A DNA stretch of 22,720 bases from a virus: positions 1 through 22,720 of IMG/VR virus record IMGVR_UViG_3300050821_001016; one strand, given 5' to 3'. Position numbers and translations under genes: made by a program. Within the stretch, counting starts at the first letter, position 1; the number at the start of each line of letters is the position of its first letter. The notes under the pieces were generated by a model, which saw nothing but the letters and a program-made list of their open reading frames with translations, was not told the origin of the DNA and made no database searches. Below are positions 1 through 7,922 of the stretch, piece after piece.

Positions 1-73
1 ACCAGGACAGGATCAGGACACCCAAGGCGGCGACCCCGAAGGATATCGATGGGCCGTCGAGGATGCGGGTCAT
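1..73 (-). CDS. Start of a small membrane protein (runs off window)
   Basis: Only 24 residues are visible: a short polar start (MTRILDGPSIS), then a hydrophobic stretch (FGVAALGVLILSW) that looks like the beginning of a transmembrane helix. The ATG at 73 stands two bases after the previous TAA, so translation is probably coupled. A holin or other lysis-region membrane protein fits the place at the end of a late operon, but too little is seen to name it. Confidence 0.5.
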   Translation of the reverse strand, partial: MTRILDGPSISFGVAALGVLILSW

Positions 74-75
74 GG

Positions 76-261
76 TTAGGGCTTGGGGTCGCCGTCAGCC
101 GGCACGACGAGTGAGGGGAAGTCGGCGTTCAGGGCGGCGAATCCATCGGCGAGGGCCTTGTGGTGGGCGCGCGAATTCGGAAGGGACGCATCCTTCTCCC
201 ATGCCCGCAACGTGGCATAGATGGCGTTTACGTGCATTTGGTAGAGGGTGATGTTGGGCAT
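76..261 (-). CDS. Small protein, function unknown (61 aa)
   Basis: The ATG at 261 is preceded by AAGGA 9 nt upstream, which overlaps the previous stop codon (TAAGGA). The protein has a helical N-terminal part (YQMHVNAIYATLRAWEKDA) and a second helix (HHKALADGFAALNADFPSL), ending Pro-rich. No signal peptide or membrane segment is seen and no family is recognised. It stands between the exported beta-helix protein and a small membrane protein, perhaps at the start of the lysis region. Confidence 0.6.
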   Translation of the reverse strand: MPNITLYQMHVNAIYATLRAWEKDASLPNSRAHHKALADGFAALNADFPSLVVPADGDPKP

Positions 262-273
262 GAGTGAGGGTCC

Positions 274-2487
274 TTAATTGCACTGCCCCACGGTTCCGAC
301 GCGATAATTGTATCCGTCGATCGTGTTGCCGTTCAGAAGATTCTTGTTCCCCGACATGGTGAATGAGACTCCAGCCCCGCCAACACCAACCGCTGCGGTT
401 TGGCTCTGAGCCGTTGTGAATGAGCCCACGTTTTGGCTCACGGTAGCTGTAAACGTGGCGGGCAGGCTTGCGGACGTGATCGGGTTGGCCTTGTTGGAAC
501 TCGTGAGAAATTCGGTGGTCAAACCGCCCCCGCCGATGGAATTCCCGGAATAGGCGTTCTGTCCAGCAGATCCGGCGATAGGCCCGGCGAAAAGCACGCC
601 ACTCGCGATGGCGGTGACTGTTACCGTGGTTCCCGACTGCGATCCGGTGATGTTCCCGGTCTGGGCGCCGATATTGCCGATGCAGGAAGAATTCAGCGCC
701 GTGTTCGACGGCCACACACCACCGGACGTGTCGATATAGTTATTGGAAATATTTACCGTTCCGTAGTTAATATATGACTGTGACGACAGAAGCACGGACG
801 TACCGGACGCCTGAATAACGGCCGCTCCCGTGTAGGTTCCGTTGGCTGTCGTTCCGAGGTTGGTGGTGTATGTGCCGGTCCCTCCGTTACCGCCAAACGA
901 TGCCAACCTGAGACCCGATGCCGGGATCGTTCCTGACGTACACGTACCTCCCGGACATCCGATCACGTTACCTGACACCAAGGAGCCGGTGAGCGATGTG
1001 ATGCTCAGAGAACATGCGCCAGGACAGCCGCTGACCGTCATATTGATGTTCTGGGCGCCCATGAGGCCCGTATTGACCACAACGATGTTGTGATCGACCA
1101 CCGTCAGGGGCCACACAAATGTAGAGGAGGCGCCACTTGTGATGTAATAAACGGTGGTGTTAGCAAGAGAGGTATTCGTCACGACATCGGTGTTAAATTC
1201 CACCGTGTTCTGATTTACGAATGTGATGAAGTCCTCACCGTGGAGAACAATCGGAACCTCGCAGCATCCCCAATCCAGATTGTGGGACCAAATCAGGGAG
1301 CCCCCGGCGTTATCCCCGTTGAAATCACCCAAGCGCCCCGTGTGATCGCGGAAATAGTTGTACTCTACGTCGGAGTTACCATCGCTTTGAGCGTTCTCGA
1401 TGGCCTCTTGCAGCCCTTGATCTCTGAAGGTTCCGGCTTCACCAAGAACCGTGTTGAAGAAGAAATTCCATGCGTAGTTGCCGCAGGCAAATGCAGCGCT
1501 ACCTTGGCCTTTGAGTTGCTGGGAGTTGGCCTGATTAGTGGACGATCCTACTTGGAACCAATTATCATTGAATGATATGGATGTAGCCGTGGCGCTTGTG
1601 GTGCATTCGCCTTGCTGGAACACATAGACTGCATCGTGGGAGACGGTGACTCCGGTGTACGAGCCCGGCGTATCGCCTGTGATGGCGTAAACACCCGTTC
1701 CGCCGGTTACCCCACTTTGTTGCGCGCCAAGGACGCCTTGGAGGGTGCAGCCGGTCGGGGCTCCACTACCAATCGAGCAGCCCGAATAGACGTTTTGTCC
1801 GGCCGCGAAATACCCAACAGGAGTCGTGGCCTTCAGCGTGAGGCTGATGGTGTCAGGAGATCCGGCCGTGATCGTGGTGGTCCCGGTCGTCTGGGCGCCG
1901 ATGGTGTGGTAGCTCGCCTGATCGGGGCCGAAATAGAAGCCCTGAATCACTGTGCCGGCGAGTGTCGGGCCTGCGCCGGTTCCGCCGGACAGCCACGGGA
2001 AGCTACCCTGATTTGTCCCGGACGAAATGACCCGGCCAATGGGGTTATAGGAATAATGTCCCGGGACAATCCCTAGGCCAGGGTTGGCGATAGCGCTCGT
2101 CGCGGCGATGGCCGGATCGACAAGCTGCGCGAGCGGCGTGTAGTTGCCGACCGGGTAATCGATCCCGGCGCCGTTCCACGCCCAAGGGTGAGTCCCGGCG
2201 GTCCAGGTCTGACAGCCTGTGACGCACGCGCCGGTCGAAGTGTTCCAGCATCCATAAGTGCTGCACGTTTGCTGGGCGTCGAAGGGCCAGCCGTTCGGGC
2301 CGACGACGCCGCCGATCTGATCCATCGCATAAGAAGTCGCGTGGGCTGCCAAACAGCCATCTGCGACAGCAAGCCCCTGCGGGCATGTGGCCGGGAACGG
2401 CGTCCCGCCGCCGTGGATCGAAGCGACCGCAGGGGCGGCCGAGAGCCATGCGATGGCGAGTGCGGCTCCGGCTAGTAGCTTCAGCAT
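274..2487 (-). CDS. Exported beta-helix protein with signal peptide (3 of 3)
   Basis: This 737-residue protein has a signal peptide MLKLLAGAALAIAWLSAAPAVA, with cleavage after A22. A cysteine-rich N-terminal domain follows (CSTYGCWNTSTGACVTGC at 75-92). The middle (about 297-475) has Asn/Asp-rich rungs typical of a right-handed beta-helix (DVEYNYFRDHTGRLG, VEFNTDVVTNTS, TVVDHNIVVVN). Three similar beta modules recur at about 202-282, 481-556 and 613-688, with a pattern like SGNSI..GG.GTYT. ATG 2487 is chosen for GGAG 7 nt upstream; the open frame reaches 2700, but that part is an Arg-rich shadow of the previous gene. It overlaps the Gly-rich gene by 7 nt. It may be a secreted glycan-binding or glycan-cutting protein, or a second spike. 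Confidence 0.75.
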   Translation of the reverse strand: MLKLLAGAALAIAWLSAAPAVASIHGGGTPFPATCPQGLAVADGCLAAHATSYAMDQIGGVVGPNGWPFDAQQTCSTYGCWNTSTGACVTGCQTWTAGTHPWAWNGAGIDYPVGNYTPLAQLVDPAIAATSAIANPGLGIVPGHYSYNPIGRVISSGTNQGSFPWLSGGTGAGPTLAGTVIQGFYFGPDQASYHTIGAQTTGTTTITAGSPDTISLTLKATTPVGYFAAGQNVYSGCSIGSGAPTGCTLQGVLGAQQSGVTGGTGVYAITGDTPGSYTGVTVSHDAVYVFQQGECTTSATATSISFNDNWFQVGSSTNQANSQQLKGQGSAAFACGNYAWNFFFNTVLGEAGTFRDQGLQEAIENAQSDGNSDVEYNYFRDHTGRLGDFNGDNAGGSLIWSHNLDWGCCEVPIVLHGEDFITFVNQNTVEFNTDVVTNTSLANTTVYYITSGASSTFVWPLTVVDHNIVVVNTGLMGAQNINMTVSGCPGACSLSITSLTGSLVSGNVIGCPGGTCTSGTIPASGLRLASFGGNGGTGTYTTNLGTTANGTYTGAAVIQASGTSVLLSSQSYINYGTVNISNNYIDTSGGVWPSNTALNSSCIGNIGAQTGNITGSQSGTTVTVTAIASGVLFAGPIAGSAGQNAYSGNSIGGGGLTTEFLTSSNKANPITSASLPATFTATVSQNVGSFTTAQSQTAAVGVGGAGVSFTMSGNKNLLNGNTIDGYNYRVGTVGQCN

Positions 2488-3602
2488 GGTCCAGCTCCAA
2501 GCGTTCGCATGGTGCATACGGCTGTAGAAGCTGTTGGCGTGTAGGTGATCCAAATCCCTCCCTGTGTACCAGCCACTTCGGCCGTCGTTCCGTAATAGCC
2601 CCCGCCACCTGCGCCGTATGTGCCGCCCGTACAGCCCGCCGCGTGGCTTGGCGCTCCACCGCCGCCGCCGCCGCCAGCACCTCCTGCCCCACCGCCCCAC
2701 TCGGTTCCGTTGTTTCCGTTCCCGCAGTTCGTGGACGAGGTAGCTCCCGCTCCACCCGTACCGCCAGAGGTACTGTCGCCTTGGCCGCCCGCGCCGCCTG
2801 TCGTGGCCGCTCCAGCCCCACCGACGGTCCCGACACCATTAGGGCCGCCTGCGCCACCGCCACCACCGCCGCCAACCGCGGAGCCGCCTGCGCCCCCCGA
2901 TCCGCCAGATTGCTTGACGCAACTTGTGCCGGTGCAAAAACTGTTACCGAGCAGGCCGCCCGCACCGGCCGTACCGCCCGCGGCCCCTGGCGACCCACCG
3001 GCGGCCCCTGCGGAGGAACCCGAGAGAGCGGTTCCGTTAAAGAACGTGTTCGCGGTGGTCGCCGTCCCGGAGGTGTAGGCGGGACCGACGCTATAGGGAT
3101 ACCAGCCGCTTGCGACGAGCGAATAGCCCGACGTCGGGTTTGACTTGACGTAGGCCCCACCGCCGCCACCACCGCCGCCTGTCGTGCTGTTGGTTCCAAG
3201 GTGGCCAAATCCACCAGCCGCAACCGCCTCGATCGTGCTCCCGGTGTTCTGCCAGTTCGACGGAATCTGGTAGCCGTAGAAGAGGTTTATCGTACAGGCC
3301 GACGCGCAGGGCGTGTCAGCCGGGCCGTTGATGGTGCAGCTATAGGTCGAGACGCTTCCGGAGCATCCGGTGAGGTAGTTCCACGGCGCCGACGCAGCTA
3401 AACCCGTCCCGGTTACGACGGTCCCATTCGGTGGGGTTCCGACAAAAGTTCCGGCGGTCGTAGAAAGCGTGGTCGATGTGGTTGTGCCGGTGACACTTGT
3501 GGCCGGAAAACCGGTGTTTGCGGTGATGGTCAGAACTGTCGCTTCAGCCTGCCAGCAGGCAAGCGAAAGAACAGCGCAAAGTGTGGCTAGAAAACGATTC
3601 AT
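2481..3602 (-). CDS. Exported glycine-rich adhesin-like protein with signal peptide (2 of 3)
   Basis: This 373-residue protein has a signal peptide MNRFLATLCAVLSLACWQAEA, with cleavage likely after A21. A Thr/Cys-rich beta domain follows to about 120. Then comes a long glycine-rich region at 129-336 with runs of up to eight Gly (TTGGGGGGGGAYVK). A C-terminal strand (QGGIWITYTP) ends the region, the common close of glycine-rich phage fibre tips. In T4 gp38-type adhesins, stacked Gly-rich polyproline II helices display receptor-binding loops; the resemblance is one of style. ATG 3602 overlaps the upstream TGA by one base; GTG 3605 is possible. Cysteines lie in pairs (SFCTGTSC). It may be a receptor-binding or secreted surface protein. 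Confidence 0.72.
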   Translation of the reverse strand: MNRFLATLCAVLSLACWQAEATVLTITANTGFPATSVTGTTTSTTLSTTAGTFVGTPPNGTVVTGTGLAASAPWNYLTGCSGSVSTYSCTINGPADTPCASACTINLFYGYQIPSNWQNTGSTIEAVAAGGFGHLGTNSTTGGGGGGGGAYVKSNPTSGYSLVASGWYPYSVGPAYTSGTATTANTFFNGTALSGSSAGAAGGSPGAAGGTAGAGGLLGNSFCTGTSCVKQSGGSGGAGGSAVGGGGGGGAGGPNGVGTVGGAGAATTGGAGGQGDSTSGGTGGAGATSSTNCGNGNNGTEWGGGAGGAGGGGGGGAPSHAAGCTGGTYGAGGGGYYGTTAEVAGTQGGIWITYTPTASTAVCTMRTLGAGPC

Positions 3603-4597
3603 CACTTGTAGTGAATGGTTATGACATACGTGGAGGCGGTTGGATTGGTCGTGTCGTTATCGGCGATCCCGCCAGTGATGCACATGGTTATCGCGGTGGA
3701 AAAGGCCGCGCCGACCACGCCGCCGCCAATCTGAATGTTGGAGCCACCGGTTACGATATACCGAGACTGCGGAGTAGGCGTCCCGCATGTCACCGATCCT
3801 TGGGCGACGTTGTAGAACTTCACATAGATTGGATTGGAGAGCGGAGTCGCCGAGTTGCTTCCGACTTCGATATCCATCAGCGAGCCAGGGCTCGTATCCA
3901 CGGCGACGGACGTGGTGTTCGCTGGTACGATCTCGGAATAGGTGGATAGGCCGCCCGTGGTGTTCGGGAGAATCCCCACCGACCCGATGTCGATTCCGAG
4001 GCTGGCTTGGGCCGCCAAGGGGGCTTGCGCGGCGGCGAGGATACCCGCGGAGTTCTGGTCCAGCGTGTTCAGATAGACACTGGAGAACGTGAACGCCGGA
4101 AAGTTCATCTCGTGGATGCGGAGGCCCCCATCGGACGCATCGACAGTGAGGGCGTCCAGGGTAGTGGATGTCGCACTGTCCTGGCCGCCGCCGAGAGTGG
4201 CGCTGGTAGGGGTGCCGAGAGCGCCGACCACACCAGTACTTGCGCCCCCGGTTACGGGTAGGGGATTGGCGACGGAAACGCCAACGAGATTCCCGCCGGA
4301 ATTGAAGCCCTCGTAGCTAGCGGAAGTAGGAACCGCCGATCCGGTAAGCCCCGCCGCCGCGTTACCGCCGCCACCCCCGCTCGCATTCGTCTGGAGTTGA
4401 CATGTCGACGTCTCGCCTACCATGCAGCGGAGGTGGGTAGACGAGTCGTAACCAAGCGGTTCGACACCCATCGCGCTAGTAGGAAGATTCCCGCCCGGCT
4501 GGAAATACTGCCCCGCAGTGGGGAGCGTAGTCTGCGCACACGCCAAGGAGCTGAGCGACATCAGCAAGGCGAGCGGTGCGTAAGCTAAACGGCGCAT
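3602..4597 (-). CDS. Exported beta-rich protein with signal peptide (1 of 3)
   Basis: This 331-residue protein begins with a basic start, a hydrophobic run and a cleavage site: MRRLAYAPLALLMSLSSLACA, with cleavage predicted after A21 before QTT. The mature part is rich in Gly, Thr, Ser and Ala, has a Gly run at about 73-78, few charged residues and paired cysteines (LRCMVGETSTC, VTCGTP, TMCITGG) that suit disulfides outside the cytoplasm. ATG 4597 is chosen because GGAG stands 9 nt before it; a TTG at 4612 is in frame but upstream of that site. C20 is not in a good lipobox, so a plain signal peptidase I site is preferred. Function is unknown. Its place after the tailspike suggests a host-surface or virion-surface role. 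Confidence 0.75.
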   Translation of the reverse strand: MRRLAYAPLALLMSLSSLACAQTTLPTAGQYFQPGGNLPTSAMGVEPLGYDSSTHLRCMVGETSTCQLQTNASGGGGGNAAAGLTGSAVPTSASYEGFNSGGNLVGVSVANPLPVTGGASTGVVGALGTPTSATLGGGQDSATSTTLDALTVDASDGGLRIHEMNFPAFTFSSVYLNTLDQNSAGILAAAQAPLAAQASLGIDIGSVGILPNTTGGLSTYSEIVPANTTSVAVDTSPGSLMDIEVGSNSATPLSNPIYVKFYNVAQGSVTCGTPTPQSRYIVTGGSNIQIGGGVVGAAFSTAITMCITGGIADNDTTNPTASTYVITIHYK

Positions 4598-4644
4598 AGC
4601 AGCTATCTCCAATGGGGCAGTCTAGTCCGATAGCGCCCGCCGTA

Positions 4645-6606
4645 CTAGGTCAGGTCTCCCGAGGCGACGCAGTTGGTGTTGAAGCTCGTGGTTCCGCCCC
4701 ATGGAGACCCGCCGAGGAGGATCTTGTTCGCAGCGCCACCGAAGGCGACCGGTTGCATGACGGTGCAGTTAACTTCGATGTGGGTGGTCCCTGCGCCATC
4801 CACGCTCACACCGCAGGTGAAGGAACCTGCGCCACCATTGATGATGGGGCGAATGTAGCCTCGCGAGCAAGTGACAAGAGTCACCGCCGGTCCAAGGGTA
4901 TGGGGAGCGGTCTTCTTGACCACGTTGTCTTCCATCGAAAACGACGTCACGCTCGTCAGCTTCGCCATCGACTGAAGATCGAGCATCGTATTGCCGAACG
5001 ATTGGAAGTTGTTGCACGTGTTGAGTAGGAATCCTGTTCCGACAACGGAGGTGAAGAACTGCATTCCGCTGACCTTCAGGAGGCCGAGAACGCCCGTAGC
5101 CTGGACACAGGAACCGGCCGCCTGAGTGACGTTGATGTAGCCACCTTCGACGGTAATGTTGGTGTATGCCCCCATGTTGTTGCAGGCGATACCGGCTATG
5201 GAGCACGAGTCGAAGTGGGCATCGATGATCGTGCAATCTTCAGACGAGTACGTCGATGACCCGCCGTTAAGGTCGGCGCCATATTGGCAAAAGCCAGACT
5301 CCGGCTGGGTGATGAACAGGTCGACGCAGCCCTGATACGTGGTGATACACGCGGAGTACGTCAGGGTGAGCGCCTGTGCCGGGAAGGTTCGACACCTATT
5401 CAGGTAGATGGAGGCATTGCCGCCATTGTATCCCGCGAATGGCGCCGAATAATCGAGGTAGAATCCGCTGAAATTGTCGTTGCTGGTATGGACGCCAGGG
5501 ACCGATCGGATTGTCGAACACCGATCCCAATAGCTCTCGACACAACCATAGATATAGAAGCCGATCGAGTGTTCTAACGCCATCACGTCGCTGCACCGCA
5601 GGAGGCTGCACCACATGAATTGAATCGCTGTTGGCGCAGGAAGGACACCGCTGGATGGATTGTTCGGTGGAACGGAACGATAGACCGTGAAATTGTCCAG
5701 TTCGATATTGCTGATGATATTGACCGGTTCCAAAGTCTGATTGGTCCCGCAGATGATGCCGGGGGTCGTCGCACTCGTGAGGACAATCTGCGACGATGTG
5801 GCCGCTGCGTTCTGTTCCCACGTCACCCCGCGAAGGGTCTTGCCGTTCATCGTTATGACGATAGGGTTTGCGGTGTAGTAGTTTGCCTGTGCCAGTTGTG
5901 TTACCGGACAAGCTACGATGCAGGCGTTGATTGCAGCGGAACAGTCGAATGCAGGGGTGTTAGGTTGCGCCCCCCACCACTCGGGATACCCCTCGATGTT
6001 GTAGGATGAGAATGTAACCGTTCCGAGACCGGCAGTTGCGTTGTTGAAGATACTCCCCCTGAACCCGACAAATAACCCTCCGGTAAACGCCAGTGTCATA
6101 CCGGTGGCGATGTAAAAGTTGGCGGGTGGCGCGAGGATAAACGTGTGCGCCCCAAGCGTGGCGTTGGATAGGATTTGGAATTGTCCGCCCGCCAGAATGG
6201 CAGGGGTCGTCAGAGCCGCGAGGATTGGACCGTCGTCGCCACCTGACGGATAGATGATCGGCAGGCCGGTGAGCAGGTCTCCAGCGGAAGAAATCGGCGC
6301 CACGATGTTGTCGACGGTCCAGATCGGGTGCGTGGGTGGGTCGGTGTCGGTCGAAGGGGCGAAGACAAACTTGTACGCCACACCCGGCGGTAGCCAGATG
6401 CCGGTGGACGCTCCTGCTACGTTTTCGGGCTCTCCTCGGGAGTTGAGAATGATCGGGTTCGTAAAGGCCGTTGCACCGGTTGAATCCGTGTAGACGTTTG
6501 CTTTCGTGGTCGTTCCGGCTTGATACGTGAAAAGCTGCGCTCCGACCGCAACTTGGCCGTTGATAAAGAAATCTTGGATTACAACCGGGGATAGATTCGT
6601 TGTCAT
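4645..6606 (-). CDS. Tailspike with P22-type head-binding domain and beta-helix
   Basis: This 653-residue protein has an N-terminal anchor of the P22 tailspike type: SPVVIQDFFINGQVAVGAQLFTYQAGTTTKANVYTDSTG at 6-44, then NPIILNSRGEP, then GIWLPPGVAYKFVF, then IWTVDNI at 95-101. The anchor binds the tail hub. A linker follows, then PEWWGAQPN at 208-216, the usual entry to a pectate-lyase-like right-handed beta-helix. The helix covers roughly 217-590, with many Asn, Gly and Ser rungs. A beta-rich C-terminal part ends the protein. Such spikes trimerise, bind host surface polysaccharide and often cleave or deacylate it; catalytic residues cannot be named here. Cysteine is unusually frequent. The start overlaps the PurD-like stop as ATGA. 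Confidence 0.85.
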   Translation of the reverse strand: MTTNLSPVVIQDFFINGQVAVGAQLFTYQAGTTTKANVYTDSTGATAFTNPIILNSRGEPENVAGASTGIWLPPGVAYKFVFAPSTDTDPPTHPIWTVDNIVAPISSAGDLLTGLPIIYPSGGDDGPILAALTTPAILAGGQFQILSNATLGAHTFILAPPANFYIATGMTLAFTGGLFVGFRGSIFNNATAGLGTVTFSSYNIEGYPEWWGAQPNTPAFDCSAAINACIVACPVTQLAQANYYTANPIVITMNGKTLRGVTWEQNAAATSSQIVLTSATTPGIICGTNQTLEPVNIISNIELDNFTVYRSVPPNNPSSGVLPAPTAIQFMWCSLLRCSDVMALEHSIGFYIYGCVESYWDRCSTIRSVPGVHTSNDNFSGFYLDYSAPFAGYNGGNASIYLNRCRTFPAQALTLTYSACITTYQGCVDLFITQPESGFCQYGADLNGGSSTYSSEDCTIIDAHFDSCSIAGIACNNMGAYTNITVEGGYINVTQAAGSCVQATGVLGLLKVSGMQFFTSVVGTGFLLNTCNNFQSFGNTMLDLQSMAKLTSVTSFSMEDNVVKKTAPHTLGPAVTLVTCSRGYIRPIINGGAGSFTCGVSVDGAGTTHIEVNCTVMQPVAFGGAANKILLGGSPWGGTTSFNTNCVASGDLT

Positions 6607-7922
6607 TCGTACTCAAGCCCCTTGCAGTACCCGGCAGCCTGCAACTTGGGCAGGCATTTCTCAACCTTTTCGCCGATGTCGGTACGATAGATCATGTCTG
6701 AAAAGCGTATGCCGTCGATAGCACCGTAGGCCGATTTACGAGCTTTCTCCACCGTACTGCCTAATCCGGTCACAATCGCGACCATCTCCCCGGCAGTCTG
6801 ATACTGCGCGCCGTCCTTCACCCTGTCGCCATCCATGACCGGCCCGCGACCGATCTGACACATGGCGGGATGCACCGAATCCCACACCTCGTCGAGCCCG
6901 GTGATCGGGATGCCTTCAACGCATTCAGGTTTGCCATCGAACTTGGGCCAAGGCGGTTGGGCGAGCACGACACCGATGGTGGGGCGATAATCCACCTTCA
7001 GGGTATCCTCGTCCTTCATCAGGTCCATCATCCACTGGACGGGATCGCCTTTGTGGGACGCGCACTGCAAATAGAAGCACGGCCACCCAAGGCGCATGGT
7101 CATCTCTAGCGGCCATGCCTTACCCTTAGTGTCCACAGCCACACCAATAGCTGTATCCCCACGGTGACCCAGCGCCGCTAATGCGGGGGCCATAGGCGCA
7201 AGCATGTCATCGAACAGCTTAGACTTTTCCATGTAACAGGTGAGCGTCCCCATCTCACCTGTGTTCGGCCCCTTCTCGCCGTTGCACAGCTTCTTGTGCT
7301 CAAAGCACTCCTGTGCCTTGTCGGGAAGAAATCCTTCAGGACCGAACCAACTCGACACACCAAAGTCGGCGATCAGGTCCACCTTTTCCTGCAACATGCA
7401 CTTGGTCGTCTTTGCGCCCCTCGCACGTTGCCGCTGAATCCACCCAACCATGTCGGCGGGCGTCGAGGATACGTACGTTAAACTTTTATCGTCTTCTGAG
7501 CCCAACGGCTTGAACACGTACGGATCTTGTGCCTTACGCGCGAACTTCTCCGCCGCCTCTAGGCTGTCGAACGTCTCATAATGCGGCAGATCGATCCCCG
7601 CCGCTTTCATAAGTTCCATCCCCTTTCCCCGGTCAATTTCGAGGGCGGCGGATTGGACAGTGGGGCCGAAAATCTGGAATCCGATTTCTCGCCAGCGATC
7701 AAGTACTCTCGTAAATTTGGCGTTCCCGGTAGGCACAACGAGGCCGTCTTTCTTGCACCACGTCATAGCTGTGGCTAGGTCGTTCGTTCGCTTTACGCCA
7801 ACGAATCCTTTGCCGATGGGGTGGTCCGTCTGCTGGAAAAGCATTACCTCATGGTCATGCTCGACACATCGGACGGCGAAGTCGAGGCCGGTGAGTTCGG
7901 TGTCGATTATGGCGACCCTCAT
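6603..7922 (-). CDS. PurD-like ATP-grasp protein (phosphoribosylamine-glycine ligase homologue)
   Basis: At 439 residues this protein is the normal size for PurD (GARS), which joins glycine to phosphoribosylamine using ATP in purine synthesis. Clear family marks are FGPTVQSAALEIDRGKGMELMKAAGI at 85-110, FEHKKLCNGEKGPNTGEMG at 207-225, VTGLGSTVEKARKSAYGAI at 384-402 and YRTDIG at 412-417. Two deviations matter. The N-terminal glycine-rich loop is changed to IIDTELTGLD. The metal-binding signature, usually N-x-R-F-G-D-P-E, reads TMRLGWPCF at 275-283, keeping E273 but losing the Asn and the DPE. It may therefore use another substrate or be weakly active. It overlaps both neighbours as ATGA, an ejection protein before and the tailspike after, so it is made with the virion. 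Confidence 0.85.
   Translation of the reverse strand: MRVAIIDTELTGLDFAVRCVEHDHEVMLFQQTDHPIGKGFVGVKRTNDLATAMTWCKKDGLVVPTGNAKFTRVLDRWREIGFQIFGPTVQSAALEIDRGKGMELMKAAGIDLPHYETFDSLEAAEKFARKAQDPYVFKPLGSEDDKSLTYVSSTPADMVGWIQRQRARGAKTTKCMLQEKVDLIADFGVSSWFGPEGFLPDKAQECFEHKKLCNGEKGPNTGEMGTLTCYMEKSKLFDDMLAPMAPALAALGHRGDTAIGVAVDTKGKAWPLEMTMRLGWPCFYLQCASHKGDPVQWMMDLMKDEDTLKVDYRPTIGVVLAQPPWPKFDGKPECVEGIPITGLDEVWDSVHPAMCQIGRGPVMDGDRVKDGAQYQTAGEMVAIVTGLGSTVEKARKSAYGAIDGIRFSDMIYRTDIGEKVEKCLPKLQAAGYCKGLEYE

Noticed and set aside
2488-2700. N-terminal extension of the exported beta-helix protein
   Set aside because: The added 71 residues are Arg/Trp-rich shadow of the glycine-rich gene, and the ATG at 2487 has both a GGAG site and a signal peptide.
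2620-3180. CCG/GCC triplet runs as a phase-variable microsatellite
   Set aside because: The runs are short and interrupted, and triplet changes would only alter glycine number without shifting frame.
2045-3223. 392-codon minus-strand frame overlapping two exported-protein genes
   Set aside because: Its product is Arg/Ala/Pro-rich low complexity and it crosses the boundary of two well-supported genes with signal peptides and ribosome sites.
4535-4597. Lipoprotein signal in the first exported protein
   Set aside because: The residues before C20 (SLA) do not make a good lipobox, while ACA before QTT is a good signal peptidase I site.
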